Notes under the pieces: generated by a model
What the model was told of the DNA's origin: nothing
Databases searched by the model: none
The model's input: the letters and a program-made list of their open reading frames with translations, nothing else
Assembly (NCBI GenBank): GCA_015662405.1
Contig: DQUE01000126.1
Span: forward strand, 1 to 11,020
Reading direction: 5' to 3'
Source of the DNA: Sulfurimonas autotrophica
GTDB taxonomy: Bacteria > Campylobacterota > Campylobacteria > Campylobacterales > Sulfurimonadaceae
Length of the DNA stretch: 11,020 bases
In this document: positions 1 through 6,366 of the stretch, piece after piece
Numbering within the stretch: the stretch's first letter is position 1
Layout of the letters: every line of letters starts with the position of its first letter
Position numbers and translations under genes: made by a program

Positions 1-149
1 ACACGACAAAATGCACAAGGCGTCGTTTTTGAAATATAACAAATTGTAGGAATATAGATATTATTTTTTCTTGCAACTTGAAGAATTGTTTCTCCCTCTT
101 CTGCCATAACATCTCTGCCGTCAATTTTAAAATTTATCATTTTACTCAT
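1..149 (-). CDS. nuoG: NADH-quinone oxidoreductase subunit G, N-terminal fragment
   Basis: Only the first 49 codons lie in the window; the gene continues past position 1. NuoG is the large iron-sulfur subunit of complex I's peripheral arm and carries electrons towards the NuoB cluster. The visible part is the start of its [2Fe-2S] ferredoxin-like domain: a short beta-strand opening (INFKIDGRDV), the EGET turn near residues 18-21, and the IPTIC segment with the first ligand Cys37. Cys48 follows with the spacing C-x10-C, and the codon after Arg49 begins GT (Val), which fits the family pattern CRxC with the next Cys just outside. An extra Cys45 is unusual. The ATG at 149 overlaps the stop of the preceding small ORF (ATGA) and has a strong ribosome binding site 8 bases upstream, so I prefer it to the ATG three codons later. 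Confidence 0.85.
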   Translation of the reverse strand, partial: MSKMINFKIDGRDVMAEEGETILQVARKNNIYIPTICYISKTTPCAFCR

Positions 150-292
150 TTACGACTCCCTCCTATAAAGGAATCACAATAAATATTATATTGTGCCGGC
201 AAATTACAAGCTGATTCTTCCCACTCTTGTATTGGTTTGCTGCTATTGCTTACAAGCTTACCACTCCAAGTAGAAAAAAATACTCTGCGCAT
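146..292 (-). CDS. 48-residue ORF in the NuoF position
   Basis: This ORF starts MRRVFFSTWSGK and ends GGSRK. It fills the gap between the NuoE-slot gene (3 bases upstream) and nuoG (stop and start overlap as ATGA). It has no nucleotide-binding glycine loop, no FMN site and no 4Fe-4S cysteine set, so it cannot be a normal NuoF of over 400 residues. Campylobacter and Helicobacter carry unrelated proteins here (Cj1574c, HP1265), which from memory run to a few hundred residues, far longer than this. It may be a shortened member of that family or a lineage-specific small subunit. Two cysteines (29 and 39) are present. The possible ribosome binding site (GCAGGGAT) is weak, but the tight fit between neighbours and the lack of any spare sequence support translation. 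The function is not recognised. Confidence 0.6.
   Translation of the reverse strand: MRRVFFSTWSGKLVSNSSKPIQEWEESACNLPAQYNIYCDSFIGGSRK
158..164 (-). promoter_or_regulatory. Ribosome binding site of nuoG
   Basis: AGGAGGG on the minus strand, 8 bases before the ATG at 149. It is the strongest Shine-Dalgarno in this operon and lies inside the 48-codon ORF, so nuoG can be initiated independently as well as by translational coupling. Confidence 0.75.
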
Positions 293-295
293 CTT

Positions 296-526
296 CTATC
301 CCTGCTTTTTTACCACGATAGTCCAGTCGACTTCGTTAAACTTCAATGAGTTATAGAGTTCATATCCACACGCTTTTACTAAGTCAGCACTTCTTTGAAT
401 GGGAGAAAAATCTCCTATTTCAAAAAGAAATATCAATGTCTCCGTTGGTTTATGTTTCTCCTCTAAAATCTCTTTCATACGAGGTTCGAAATTATCTTGT
501 AAGTGTCGTAAATCATATCGTTTCAT
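296..526 (-). CDS. NuoE-slot small protein of Campylobacterota complex I
   Basis: A 76-residue protein (MKRYDLRHLQDNFEPRMKEI...) encoded directly after nuoD, with the nuoD stop and this start overlapping by one base (TAATG). Its size, position and opening resemble the short proteins annotated as subunit E in Campylobacter (Cj1575c) and Helicobacter (HP1264). It is not a true NuoE: it has a single cysteine (KACGYE) instead of the four that hold the NuoE [2Fe-2S] cluster, and is less than half the usual length. In C. jejuni, Cj1575c and its partner replace the NADH-oxidising module and flavodoxin is the proposed donor. The same role is inferred here. The middle segment (TLIFLFEIGDF) looks like a beta-strand in a small alpha/beta fold. 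Confidence 0.75.
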   Translation of the reverse strand: MKRYDLRHLQDNFEPRMKEILEEKHKPTETLIFLFEIGDFSPIQRSADLVKACGYELYNSLKFNEVDWTIVVKKQG

Positions 527-1767
527 TATCTGTCAACCTCACCAAAAACTATATTAGTTGTTCCAATAATAGAAACAACATCCGGAATATAATGACCTGG
601 TAAAAGATCAGTTAAAATTCCTGTATGCCAAAAAGATGGCGCACGAAGTTTGAGTCTATATGGATAGGGATCACCTTGTGAGTTGATATAAAAACCAAGC
701 TCTCCTTTTGGTGATTCAGTTGGAACATATACTTCACCTACTGGAGGTCTCATACCTTGCGTTACAAGCACAAAGTGTTGCATCAACGAGTAGTTTTGCG
801 TCATAATGTCAATTTTCGGTGCTGAAATATATTTCGGTGCATGTGCCATTAACTCTGTTTGCCCATCTTTTTCACACTTCTCATACATCTCTATACATTG
901 ATATAAAATTTTTGCACTCTCTCGCATCTCTTCCATGTAGATACGATAGCGTGCATAGTTATCACCCTTGTCTGAATAAGGCACATTAAACTCTACCTCA
1001 TCATACAATTCATATGGTTCCTCTTTCCGAATATCCCATGCAACTCCAGAGGCTCGAAGCATTGGACCTGTACACCCCCAAGAGAGTGCCATCTCTGTTG
1101 ATATAACGCCAACTTCTTCCATTCTCATGAGCCAAATACGATTTGAGTCAAGTAGATCTTCATAATCTTTAATATTTTGCGGCAATTTATTTAAAAAGAC
1201 TCTGAGTTGGTGCAAAAATCCATCTTGCAAATCAAGAGGAACTCCACCGATGCGAATAGCCGCATGGGTAAGTCTTGCTCCACAATACCCCTCAATAATA
1301 TCCATCAGATACTCTCTCTCTCTAAATGCAAAAAGGAAGACTGTCATTGCACCAATATCAAGTGCTGTTGTCGCCAACCAAAAGAGGTGAGACATTAAAC
1401 GATTGATCTCTAAAAGTAGCATTCGAATAACTTTTGCACGACGAGGAACTTCAAGTCCAATCAATTTTTCAACTGCAAGAGCAAAGCCATAGTTGTTTGA
1501 AGAAGAGGCTATATAGTCCATACGATCAGTTGTCGGCATAAATTCATTATAAATCATGTTTTCAGCCATCTTTTCCATACCACGATGCAGATACCCAATA
1601 TCTGGGTGGGCTTTGACAATCTGCTCTTGTTGCAGGTGCAACATTAAACGCAACTGTCCATGAGCAGATGGATGCTGTGGACCGAAGTTTAGTACTAGTT
1701 CATTATCATCTCTCTCAAATGTTATATTTTCAAAAAACGGTGTGAGTCTATTTTTTACTTGTGCCAT
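526..1767 (-). CDS. nuoD: NADH-quinone oxidoreductase subunit D (49 kDa subunit)
   Basis: A full-length 413-residue NuoD. With NuoB it builds the quinone reduction site of complex I at the membrane junction. The N-terminal motif NFGPQHPSAHG (residues 27-37) supplies the conserved quinone-pocket His36, and TTDRMDYIA (79-87) supplies Tyr85, matching the His/Tyr pair known in the Thermus subunit. The subunit is related to the [NiFe]-hydrogenase large subunit but lacks its nickel cysteines. The conserved PPVGEVYVPTESPKGELGFY segment and the GEVDR C-terminus are intact. A ribosome binding site AAGGTGG (1776-1782) overlaps the nuoC stop 8 bases before this ATG, pointing to translational coupling. 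NuoC and NuoD are separate proteins here, not fused as in E. coli. Confidence 0.96.
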   Translation of the reverse strand: MAQVKNRLTPFFENITFERDDNELVLNFGPQHPSAHGQLRLMLHLQQEQIVKAHPDIGYLHRGMEKMAENMIYNEFMPTTDRMDYIASSSNNYGFALAVEKLIGLEVPRRAKVIRMLLLEINRLMSHLFWLATTALDIGAMTVFLFAFREREYLMDIIEGYCGARLTHAAIRIGGVPLDLQDGFLHQLRVFLNKLPQNIKDYEDLLDSNRIWLMRMEEVGVISTEMALSWGCTGPMLRASGVAWDIRKEEPYELYDEVEFNVPYSDKGDNYARYRIYMEEMRESAKILYQCIEMYEKCEKDGQTELMAHAPKYISAPKIDIMTQNYSLMQHFVLVTQGMRPPVGEVYVPTESPKGELGFYINSQGDPYPYRLKLRAPSFWHTGILTDLLPGHYIPDVVSIIGTTNIVFGEVDR

Positions 1768-1780
1768 ATCTTATACCACC

Positions 1781-2587
1781 TTATCTTTGTGGATCATCAA
1801 TAATTACTGATGACTCTTTATCAAGTTTTTTAATGAGGAAAACACCATCTTCTTCCTGGTAGGATTGTGAAACTGCAGGCTCATCGCCAGTAATTTTTGT
1901 CCCCTTAGGAACCTCATGTCCAAGACGTGCAAAACGTTCAGAATCATAACTGTCCACACGAGCTGTATCACGAAGTTCAGGCCCTATGATGTCGCGTGCC
2001 TCTTTTCCATAGATTTTATCTACTTCATACCATGCAGCAAACTCATCCCCCTCAAGAGGATAGCTTTTAAGAAGTGGATACCCTTCCCAATCATATGGCA
2101 TTAAAATACGTTTCATAAATGGATGGTTATTTGCTTCAATACCAAACATGTCAAACATTTCACGCTCACTCCAGTCAGCACTTCTAAAGAGTTTTTCAAC
2201 AGAATCAACCGCCTCTCCTTTTTGAATGAAGTACTTCACACGAATACGCTTGCGTTTTGTCATTGAGAGCATTTGATAAAATATCTCAAAACTATTATCT
2301 TTTGCTAACCAGTCAATAGCCGACATCTCTGAGAGTTGTGTATATGCCAACTCATCTCTCATCAACTCAAGCACACCATATATATCACATGCATTGATGT
2401 AAATTACCATCTGTTCAACTTGAATATATGCCTCTTTTACTGCAAATTTTGCTTTAATCGCAGCCAAATCAGCAGCAAAAACGGCATCTTCTTCCACAGC
2501 AGTTTTTGGCACTTGCGGTGCTACATAAAATCTATCTGTATAGTATGCCTTTGCCTGTACATTATCTTTAGGTTTATACGCTCTCAT
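1781..2587 (-). CDS. nuoC: NADH-quinone oxidoreductase subunit C (30 kDa subunit)
   Basis: A 268-residue NuoC, part of the hydrophilic connecting arm of complex I. The family signature is clear: ERE at residues 141-143, FDMFGI, then ILMPYDWEGYPLLKSYP at 161-177. It is longer than many bacterial NuoC proteins because of about 45 extra residues before the core (positively charged, with alanine-rich helices) and about 50 after the signature (ending in an acidic segment with VIIDDPQR). The start lies 2 bases after the nuoB stop, and a modest AAAAGG sits about 11 bases upstream, so it is probably translated by coupling. Codon use and strand match the other nuo genes. Confidence 0.95.
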   Translation of the reverse strand: MRAYKPKDNVQAKAYYTDRFYVAPQVPKTAVEEDAVFAADLAAIKAKFAVKEAYIQVEQMVIYINACDIYGVLELMRDELAYTQLSEMSAIDWLAKDNSFEIFYQMLSMTKRKRIRVKYFIQKGEAVDSVEKLFRSADWSEREMFDMFGIEANNHPFMKRILMPYDWEGYPLLKSYPLEGDEFAAWYEVDKIYGKEARDIIGPELRDTARVDSYDSERFARLGHEVPKGTKITGDEPAVSQSYQEEDGVFLIKKLDKESSVIIDDPQR

Positions 2588-2589
2588 AA

Positions 2590-3099
2590 TTACATTAACC
2601 TTTTTGCTTTTTGTGCATTTCCTGCTTTATTTGCACGAATTTTCTTTTGAAGTAGCATTACACCATACTGGAGTGTTTCAGGACGCGGTGCACAACCTGG
2701 AAGATACAAATCAACAGGAATAATTCTATCACAACCCTGTACTGTTGCATAAGTGTTAAACATTCCCCCTGTATTTGCACATGACCCCATCGATATAACC
2801 CATCGAGGCTCTGTCATCTGATCATACAAACGCTTAATAAACTCTGCATGTTTTTTCGTAAGCGTTCCCGCAACAATCATAACATCTGCTTGACGAGGTG
2901 AAGCACGAAAAATCGTTCCAAAGCGGTCAAAGTCAAAACGAGATGCACCCGATGCCATCATCTCAATACCACAACAGGCCAAACCATATGTAAGCGCCCA
3001 AAGTGAGTTTGAACGACCCCAGTTAACTATCTTATCTATAGATGTAAGTGCAACAGGAAGTCCACCATCTTGTGTATAATTTACTTTATGCTGTGCCAT
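2590..3099 (-). CDS. nuoB: NADH-quinone oxidoreductase subunit B (N2 cluster subunit)
   Basis: This subunit carries the terminal 4Fe-4S cluster N2, which hands electrons to quinone. With the start chosen here the protein is 169 residues. The cluster cysteines are visible: tandem Cys42-Cys43 (YGLACCGIE), Cys107 (MGSCANTGG) and Cys136 (LPGCAPRPE). The open frame reaches back to an ATG at 3120, but I chose the ATG at 3099 because AAGGAG lies 7 bases before it, no ribosome binding site precedes the upstream ATG, and MAQHKVNY is the usual beginning in related proteins. The first 19 bases overlap the end of nuoA in another frame. The C-terminus is a short basic tail (KAKRLM). Confidence 0.96.
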   Translation of the reverse strand: MAQHKVNYTQDGGLPVALTSIDKIVNWGRSNSLWALTYGLACCGIEMMASGASRFDFDRFGTIFRASPRQADVMIVAGTLTKKHAEFIKRLYDQMTEPRWVISMGSCANTGGMFNTYATVQGCDRIIPVDLYLPGCAPRPETLQYGVMLLQKKIRANKAGNAQKAKRLM

Positions 3100-3470
3100 T
3101 GTAGCGCTCCTTTTTTCCATGCATATACAAAACCAATTGCCAATAGCAATATAAACATTATCATTTCAGCAAAACCAAACCAACCAAGAACTTTAAAATC
3201 TACTGCCCATGGGAACATAAAAACGATTTCAACATCAAACAGTAAAAAAAGCAATGCAAACAGATAAAACTGTGGTGAGACTCTGTTTGGTTGTTTTGTG
3301 ATTTCAGGCCCACACTCATACACAGAAAGCTTGATTTTTTCACTATCTTTTCGTGCCAATGCACGACTCGCCAATCGAGCTATGACAGTTGTTGTTATAA
3401 ATGCACCAAATGTTATAACAAAAAGTACAAATACCCCAAAATACGGATTTGCAGTACTAATATGCTCCAT
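3081..3470 (-). CDS. nuoA: NADH-quinone oxidoreductase subunit A
   Basis: The first gene of the nuo operon, 129 residues. NuoA is a small membrane subunit of complex I next to the quinone channel. Three transmembrane helices are visible at about residues 11-33, 69-88 and 97-117. The conserved loop YECGPE (51-56) and the acidic FDVE at the end of helix 2 (78-81) are both present; these are hallmark residues of the family. The ATG at 3470 is preceded by a partial ribosome binding site (AAGGTAGGT). The last 19 bases overlap the chosen start of nuoB. A candidate promoter lies about 135 bases upstream. Confidence 0.95.
   Translation of the reverse strand: MEHISTANPYFGVFVLFVITFGAFITTTVIARLASRALARKDSEKIKLSVYECGPEITKQPNRVSPQFYLFALLFLLFDVEIVFMFPWAVDFKVLGWFGFAEMIMFILLLAIGFVYAWKKGALQWHSIK
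3107..3112 (-). promoter_or_regulatory. Ribosome binding site deciding the nuoB start
   Basis: AAGGAG on the minus strand, 7 bases before the ATG at 3099 and inside the end of nuoA. It supports the 169-residue NuoB over the 176-residue reading from 3120. Confidence 0.7.
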
Positions 3471-3500
3471 ATAACCTACCTTTTATATTAAACGTTATAT

Positions 3501-3596
3501 TTATATAGAATATAACTGTTTTTTATATTTGTCTTCTAAGTGATAAAGAACAGCATCTATTGCAAGCTTTTCTTCATTTATTACTAGAAATAACAG
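3501..3596 (-). other. Start-less 31-codon open stretch, possible gene remnant
   Basis: Between the AAA ATPase and nuoA, one minus-strand frame stays open for 31 codons and reads like protein, including INEEKLAIDAVLYHLEDKYK, an amphipathic, charge-rich helix. It is bounded by TAA on both sides and contains no ATG, GTG or TTG; the first codon is CTG. It has no ribosome binding site. It would lie in the nuo leader if the promoter at 3604-3609 is right. It could be the tail of a lost gene, a non-canonically started peptide, or chance. I do not recognise the family. Confidence 0.2.
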
Positions 3597-3603
3597 TTAA
3601 TGC

Positions 3604-3609
3604 ACTATA
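3604..3609 (-). promoter_or_regulatory. Candidate promoter (-10) of the nuo operon
   Basis: TATAGT on the minus strand, set in TTTTGCTATAGT. This closely matches the extended -10 of Campylobacter vegetative promoters (TTTTTGnTATAAT), which often lack a clear -35 and rely on upstream T-rich tracts; a run of seven T lies just upstream here. Transcription would begin near 3598, giving a leader of about 128 bases before nuoA. A second AT-rich stretch nearer to nuoA (about 3495-3520) is an alternative. Confidence 0.45.
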
Positions 3610-3720
3610 GCAAAATCTATATTAAAAAAAGTTTTGTAGGAAAATATCTCCTGCCAAATGTCACTTATCGCAACACTGACAAAGAAGTAAAGAGTTTAAT
3701 TTACATAAAACTGAAAAATT

Positions 3721-5457
3721 TTATTTATTTAAAAAGCCCATAGACTTTTCACTCTCAAAACTAGCATCTTTTTCTCTCTTTATTTCATCAATAAAGTCTT
3801 GAAGTGTAAAAAGCGGGTTTTCTCTTACGGCAACCTTATATGCTGTATTTTTGACAATAAGACTAATTTGTCCTCCTGTTAGGGAGTACTCCGCAAGTTT
3901 TGCAACAGCAAAATTTTCTTCATAGGGTGCCTCTTTTGGCAACATTTTTTTCCAAAGTGTAACTCTTTGATCCCTATCAGGCTTTTTAAATTCAATTTTA
4001 TAATTAAATCTTCGTGAAAATGCCTTATCTATATTTTCAAGCAGATTTGTCGTTGCTATAAGCATTCCACGAAAGTTTTCAATCTGCTCTAAAAAAATAT
4101 TTTGCATTTGATTATGCATTTGATCAGAACCTGTAATATTCCCACTACTACGTGCACCTAAAAACTGATCTGCTTCATTGAGTAAGAGTATCGGCTCTGT
4201 TTTTGTTTTTTCACTCAACTCATAAAAGGTATCAAAAATTTTACGAACATTTTTTTCACTCTCTCCTACATACATAGAGAGAATTTTTGAACAATCAAAA
4301 GCCAAAACCTGACGCTTTAGCGACTTTGCCAAAGAGTATGCCGTCATTGTCTTTCCAGTTCCCGCATGTCCATAAAATATAATGCGTGCATCTATACCAC
4401 TCTTTTTCTCTTTAATGCCCCATTTAACAAGACGTGACACCACCTCTTTATCTACCTGTTTCATCAAGTTCTCAAGTGTCTCTTTTGTTTTTGCATGCAG
4501 TACAACATCATCTAACGATGTTTCAGGTTCAACTAACTCAAAAATATCCTGCTCTTCTACTAGGGCATTGAGTTTTAAGCGTGTTACTTTTTTTGTCTTT
4601 TGCGGATGAATAATGCTTTGTAGTACATCATCAACTATATAAAAAGAGCGACTAATACCTCCAAAAGGATTGAGCATCTCTTCATAATCGATAATACCAT
4701 TTTTGAGAAGATTTGACCCCTCCTCTAACAAAGAACGGTTTTTAATGCGTTCGTACTCATCAAGCGAGATTAAATCTATCAATGTATTCATCTCTCTAAG
4801 TGATGACTCGCTAGAGCCATACTCTTCACGCAGAAGTGCTATAAAAATAACCTGCTCATAGTTATTCATCTTCTTTTGTTTAAAAAACCTGTCAAGTACC
4901 AGATTTTCTGATGTCTCTTTTACTCTTTCCTCAATCCGTTTTTCTAAAAGCTTGAGTTTGCTTTGTAGTCTGTCAATGCCAAGTGAATGCTCATGCACAT
5001 TTTGACGAATCACACTCATTTTTTGATACAACTCAATGCGAAAAAACTGATCTTGCAAATACTCCAAATGGTCAGAATAGGGTTTTACCTCAGGCAGATC
5101 CAAATCCAGTGTTCCATCTTGTAACAGTTTTAAAAATGCTGGTGTGAGACCCACTGCAGTATTTAAAAGTTCAAGGGGGGTCACATCAGCAATTTTTATA
5201 GGGGTAAAACTTTGTTGATGGAGCCATCCGAGTTCAAGCAGGCTTTTAATCTCTTTTAAATGTATAAGATGCTCATAATTTTCACTGCTATATAAATCTT
5301 GCAACAGATCAAGGATAAGCACATCATCTTGTCCTTTCATGTATCTGTGTGCTATATATTGCAAAATCTTCGCTTCATTAACACTACATTTTAAATGGTC
5401 AAATATTTCCGATTTTTCAATCGCTTTTTCGTTTAAAAAATTTACTAATGTTTTCAA
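3721..5457 (-). CDS. AAA+ family ATPase with uncharacterised N-terminal half
   Basis: A 578-residue protein. The C-terminal 250 residues are a classic-type AAA module: Walker A GHAGTGKT (363-370), pore-loop motif MYVGESEKN (395-403), Walker B ILLLNE (423-428), sensor 1 ATTN (468-471), the arginine-finger segment AFSRRF (479-484), and a sensor-2 region GGQISLIVKNTAYK (528-541). Walker B has Asn427 where most AAA proteins have Asp; Glu428 is kept, and an NEAD form is known in some bacterial AAA clades. Residues 1-320 are mainly helical, with a likely coiled coil at about 145-185, and match no domain I know. The TTG start has AGGA 6 bases upstream; the next Met is residue 40. The gene follows nfo by 18 bases. 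The protein probably remodels or unfolds a partner; its substrate is unknown. Confidence 0.85.
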   Translation of the reverse strand: MKTLVNFLNEKAIEKSEIFDHLKCSVNEAKILQYIAHRYMKGQDDVLILDLLQDLYSSENYEHLIHLKEIKSLLELGWLHQQSFTPIKIADVTPLELLNTAVGLTPAFLKLLQDGTLDLDLPEVKPYSDHLEYLQDQFFRIELYQKMSVIRQNVHEHSLGIDRLQSKLKLLEKRIEERVKETSENLVLDRFFKQKKMNNYEQVIFIALLREEYGSSESSLREMNTLIDLISLDEYERIKNRSLLEEGSNLLKNGIIDYEEMLNPFGGISRSFYIVDDVLQSIIHPQKTKKVTRLKLNALVEEQDIFELVEPETSLDDVVLHAKTKETLENLMKQVDKEVVSRLVKWGIKEKKSGIDARIIFYGHAGTGKTMTAYSLAKSLKRQVLAFDCSKILSMYVGESEKNVRKIFDTFYELSEKTKTEPILLLNEADQFLGARSSGNITGSDQMHNQMQNIFLEQIENFRGMLIATTNLLENIDKAFSRRFNYKIEFKKPDRDQRVTLWKKMLPKEAPYEENFAVAKLAEYSLTGGQISLIVKNTAYKVAVRENPLFTLQDFIDEIKREKDASFESEKSMGFLNK

Positions 5458-5463
5458 TTATTT

Positions 5464-5467
5464 TCCT
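5464..5467 (-). promoter_or_regulatory. Ribosome binding site supporting the TTG start of the AAA ATPase
   Basis: AGGA on the minus strand, 6 bases before the TTG at 5457, in the 18-base gap after nfo. It is the main support for initiating at TTG instead of the internal ATG 39 codons later. Confidence 0.55.
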
Positions 5468-5475
5468 ATACAACG

Positions 5476-6366
5476 CTATCTATTTTCAAAAGAGTATAAA
5501 AGTTTGATCTCTTCTTGCCATAGTGTTTCATCTATAGTCTCAAGTATCAATGGAATATCATCCATGCGCGCATCATTCATAATGAATTTGAACGCATCAA
5601 GCCCAATTTCGCCTTGTCCTAAAGAGTGGTGTCTATCCACACGACTTCCCAAAGGAGGCTTTGAATCATTGATATGCATACCACTTAAATACTCAAAGCC
5701 TACAATCTCTCCAAATGCACTCCAAGTCCTCTCATACGCCTCTTTTGTTCGTATATCATACCCAGCTGTAAACATGTGACAGGTATCTATACAGACACCC
5801 ACACGAGATTTGTCCTCTACTCTCTCAATGATATATGCCAAATGTTCAAACTTATAGCCAAGATTACTCCCCTGCCCTGCTGTATTTTCTATAACAGCTT
5901 TCACATTTTGTGTTGCATCTAGTGCAAGATTAATCGACTCTGCAATAACATCAAGGCATCGCTCCTCTATCTCTTGCAACAATGCTGTATCCTCTTTTTG
6001 TTTCTTTGTCAGCTTTACTAAGTGGCTCCCGGGGTGAAAATTGAGCTTATCAAGTCCTAGTGCATCACAACGCTCAAGCTCATCTATAAAAGCCATGCGT
6101 GATTTTTCAAGTTTTTCTGCTTCAGGATGTCCCAAATTAATCAGATAGCTATCATGTGGCAATATATGTTTTGGCAATACTCCACTTGCCGCTAAAGCCT
6201 CTTGAAACTTCTCTATTGTCTCCTCATCCAAAGGTTTTGCAACCCACTGTCTTTGATTTTTTGTAAAAAGAGCAAAAGCTTTTGCCCCTATCTCTTTTGC
6301 ATGAAGAGGTGCATTATAGACTCCTCCACTCGCACTTACATGTGCTCCTACAAATTTTTTTGTCAC
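5476..6366 (-). CDS. nfo: Endonuclease IV (AP endonuclease)
   Basis: A 296-residue TIM-barrel, zinc-dependent enzyme of base excision repair that cuts the DNA backbone 5' of abasic sites. The expected metal ligands are all visible: His71, His111 (FHPGS), Glu160 (IENTAGQG), Asp194 and His197 (CIDTCH), His231 (HINDSK), Asp244 and His246 (VDRHH) and Glu276 (ILET). The family signatures ENTAGQGSNLG, VCIDTCHMFTAGYD and HHSLGQGEIG are intact, so the enzyme should be active. The start is GTG, sharing bases with the TGA stop of the lipoprotein gene upstream, with AAGGA 6 bases before it. It sits in the middle of a three-gene minus-strand operon with the lipoprotein and the AAA ATPase; neither neighbour has an obvious repair role. 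Confidence 0.96.
   Translation of the reverse strand: MTKKFVGAHVSASGGVYNAPLHAKEIGAKAFALFTKNQRQWVAKPLDEETIEKFQEALAASGVLPKHILPHDSYLINLGHPEAEKLEKSRMAFIDELERCDALGLDKLNFHPGSHLVKLTKKQKEDTALLQEIEERCLDVIAESINLALDATQNVKAVIENTAGQGSNLGYKFEHLAYIIERVEDKSRVGVCIDTCHMFTAGYDIRTKEAYERTWSAFGEIVGFEYLSGMHINDSKPPLGSRVDRHHSLGQGEIGLDAFKFIMNDARMDDIPLILETIDETLWQEEIKLLYSFENR

Noticed and set aside
423..430. Walker B Asn in the AAA ATPase (protein residues) taken as a sign of a dead enzyme.
   Set aside because: Glu428 and all other catalytic motifs remain, and NEAD-type Walker B is found in other bacterial AAA proteins, so inactivity is not supported.
2336..2650. Plus-strand open frame of 104 codons antisense to nuoC/nuoB.
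   Set aside because: Antisense to conserved nuo sequence; the composition is typical of the reverse strand of an AT-rich gene.
3099..3120. Upstream ATG giving a 176-residue NuoB.
   Set aside because: No ribosome binding site precedes it, and the internal ATG at 3099 has AAGGAG at a good distance and the usual family N-terminus.
3624..3652. Weak hairpin AGGA/TCCT followed by seven T on the minus strand, a possible terminator after the AAA ATPase.
   Set aside because: The stem is only four pairs and the T-run starts seven bases after it; the T-run is better explained as the AT tract of the nuo promoter.
3659..3681. Inverted repeat TGTCA-N13-TGACA between the AAA ATPase and the nuo promoter.
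   Set aside because: Five-base arms with a 13-base spacer are expected by chance, there is no T-run beside it for a terminator, and it matches no operator I know.
5339..5779. Plus-strand open frame of 146 codons across the AAA/nfo junction.
   Set aside because: It lies antisense to two well-supported genes, with cysteine- and serine-rich shadow composition and no recognisable domain.
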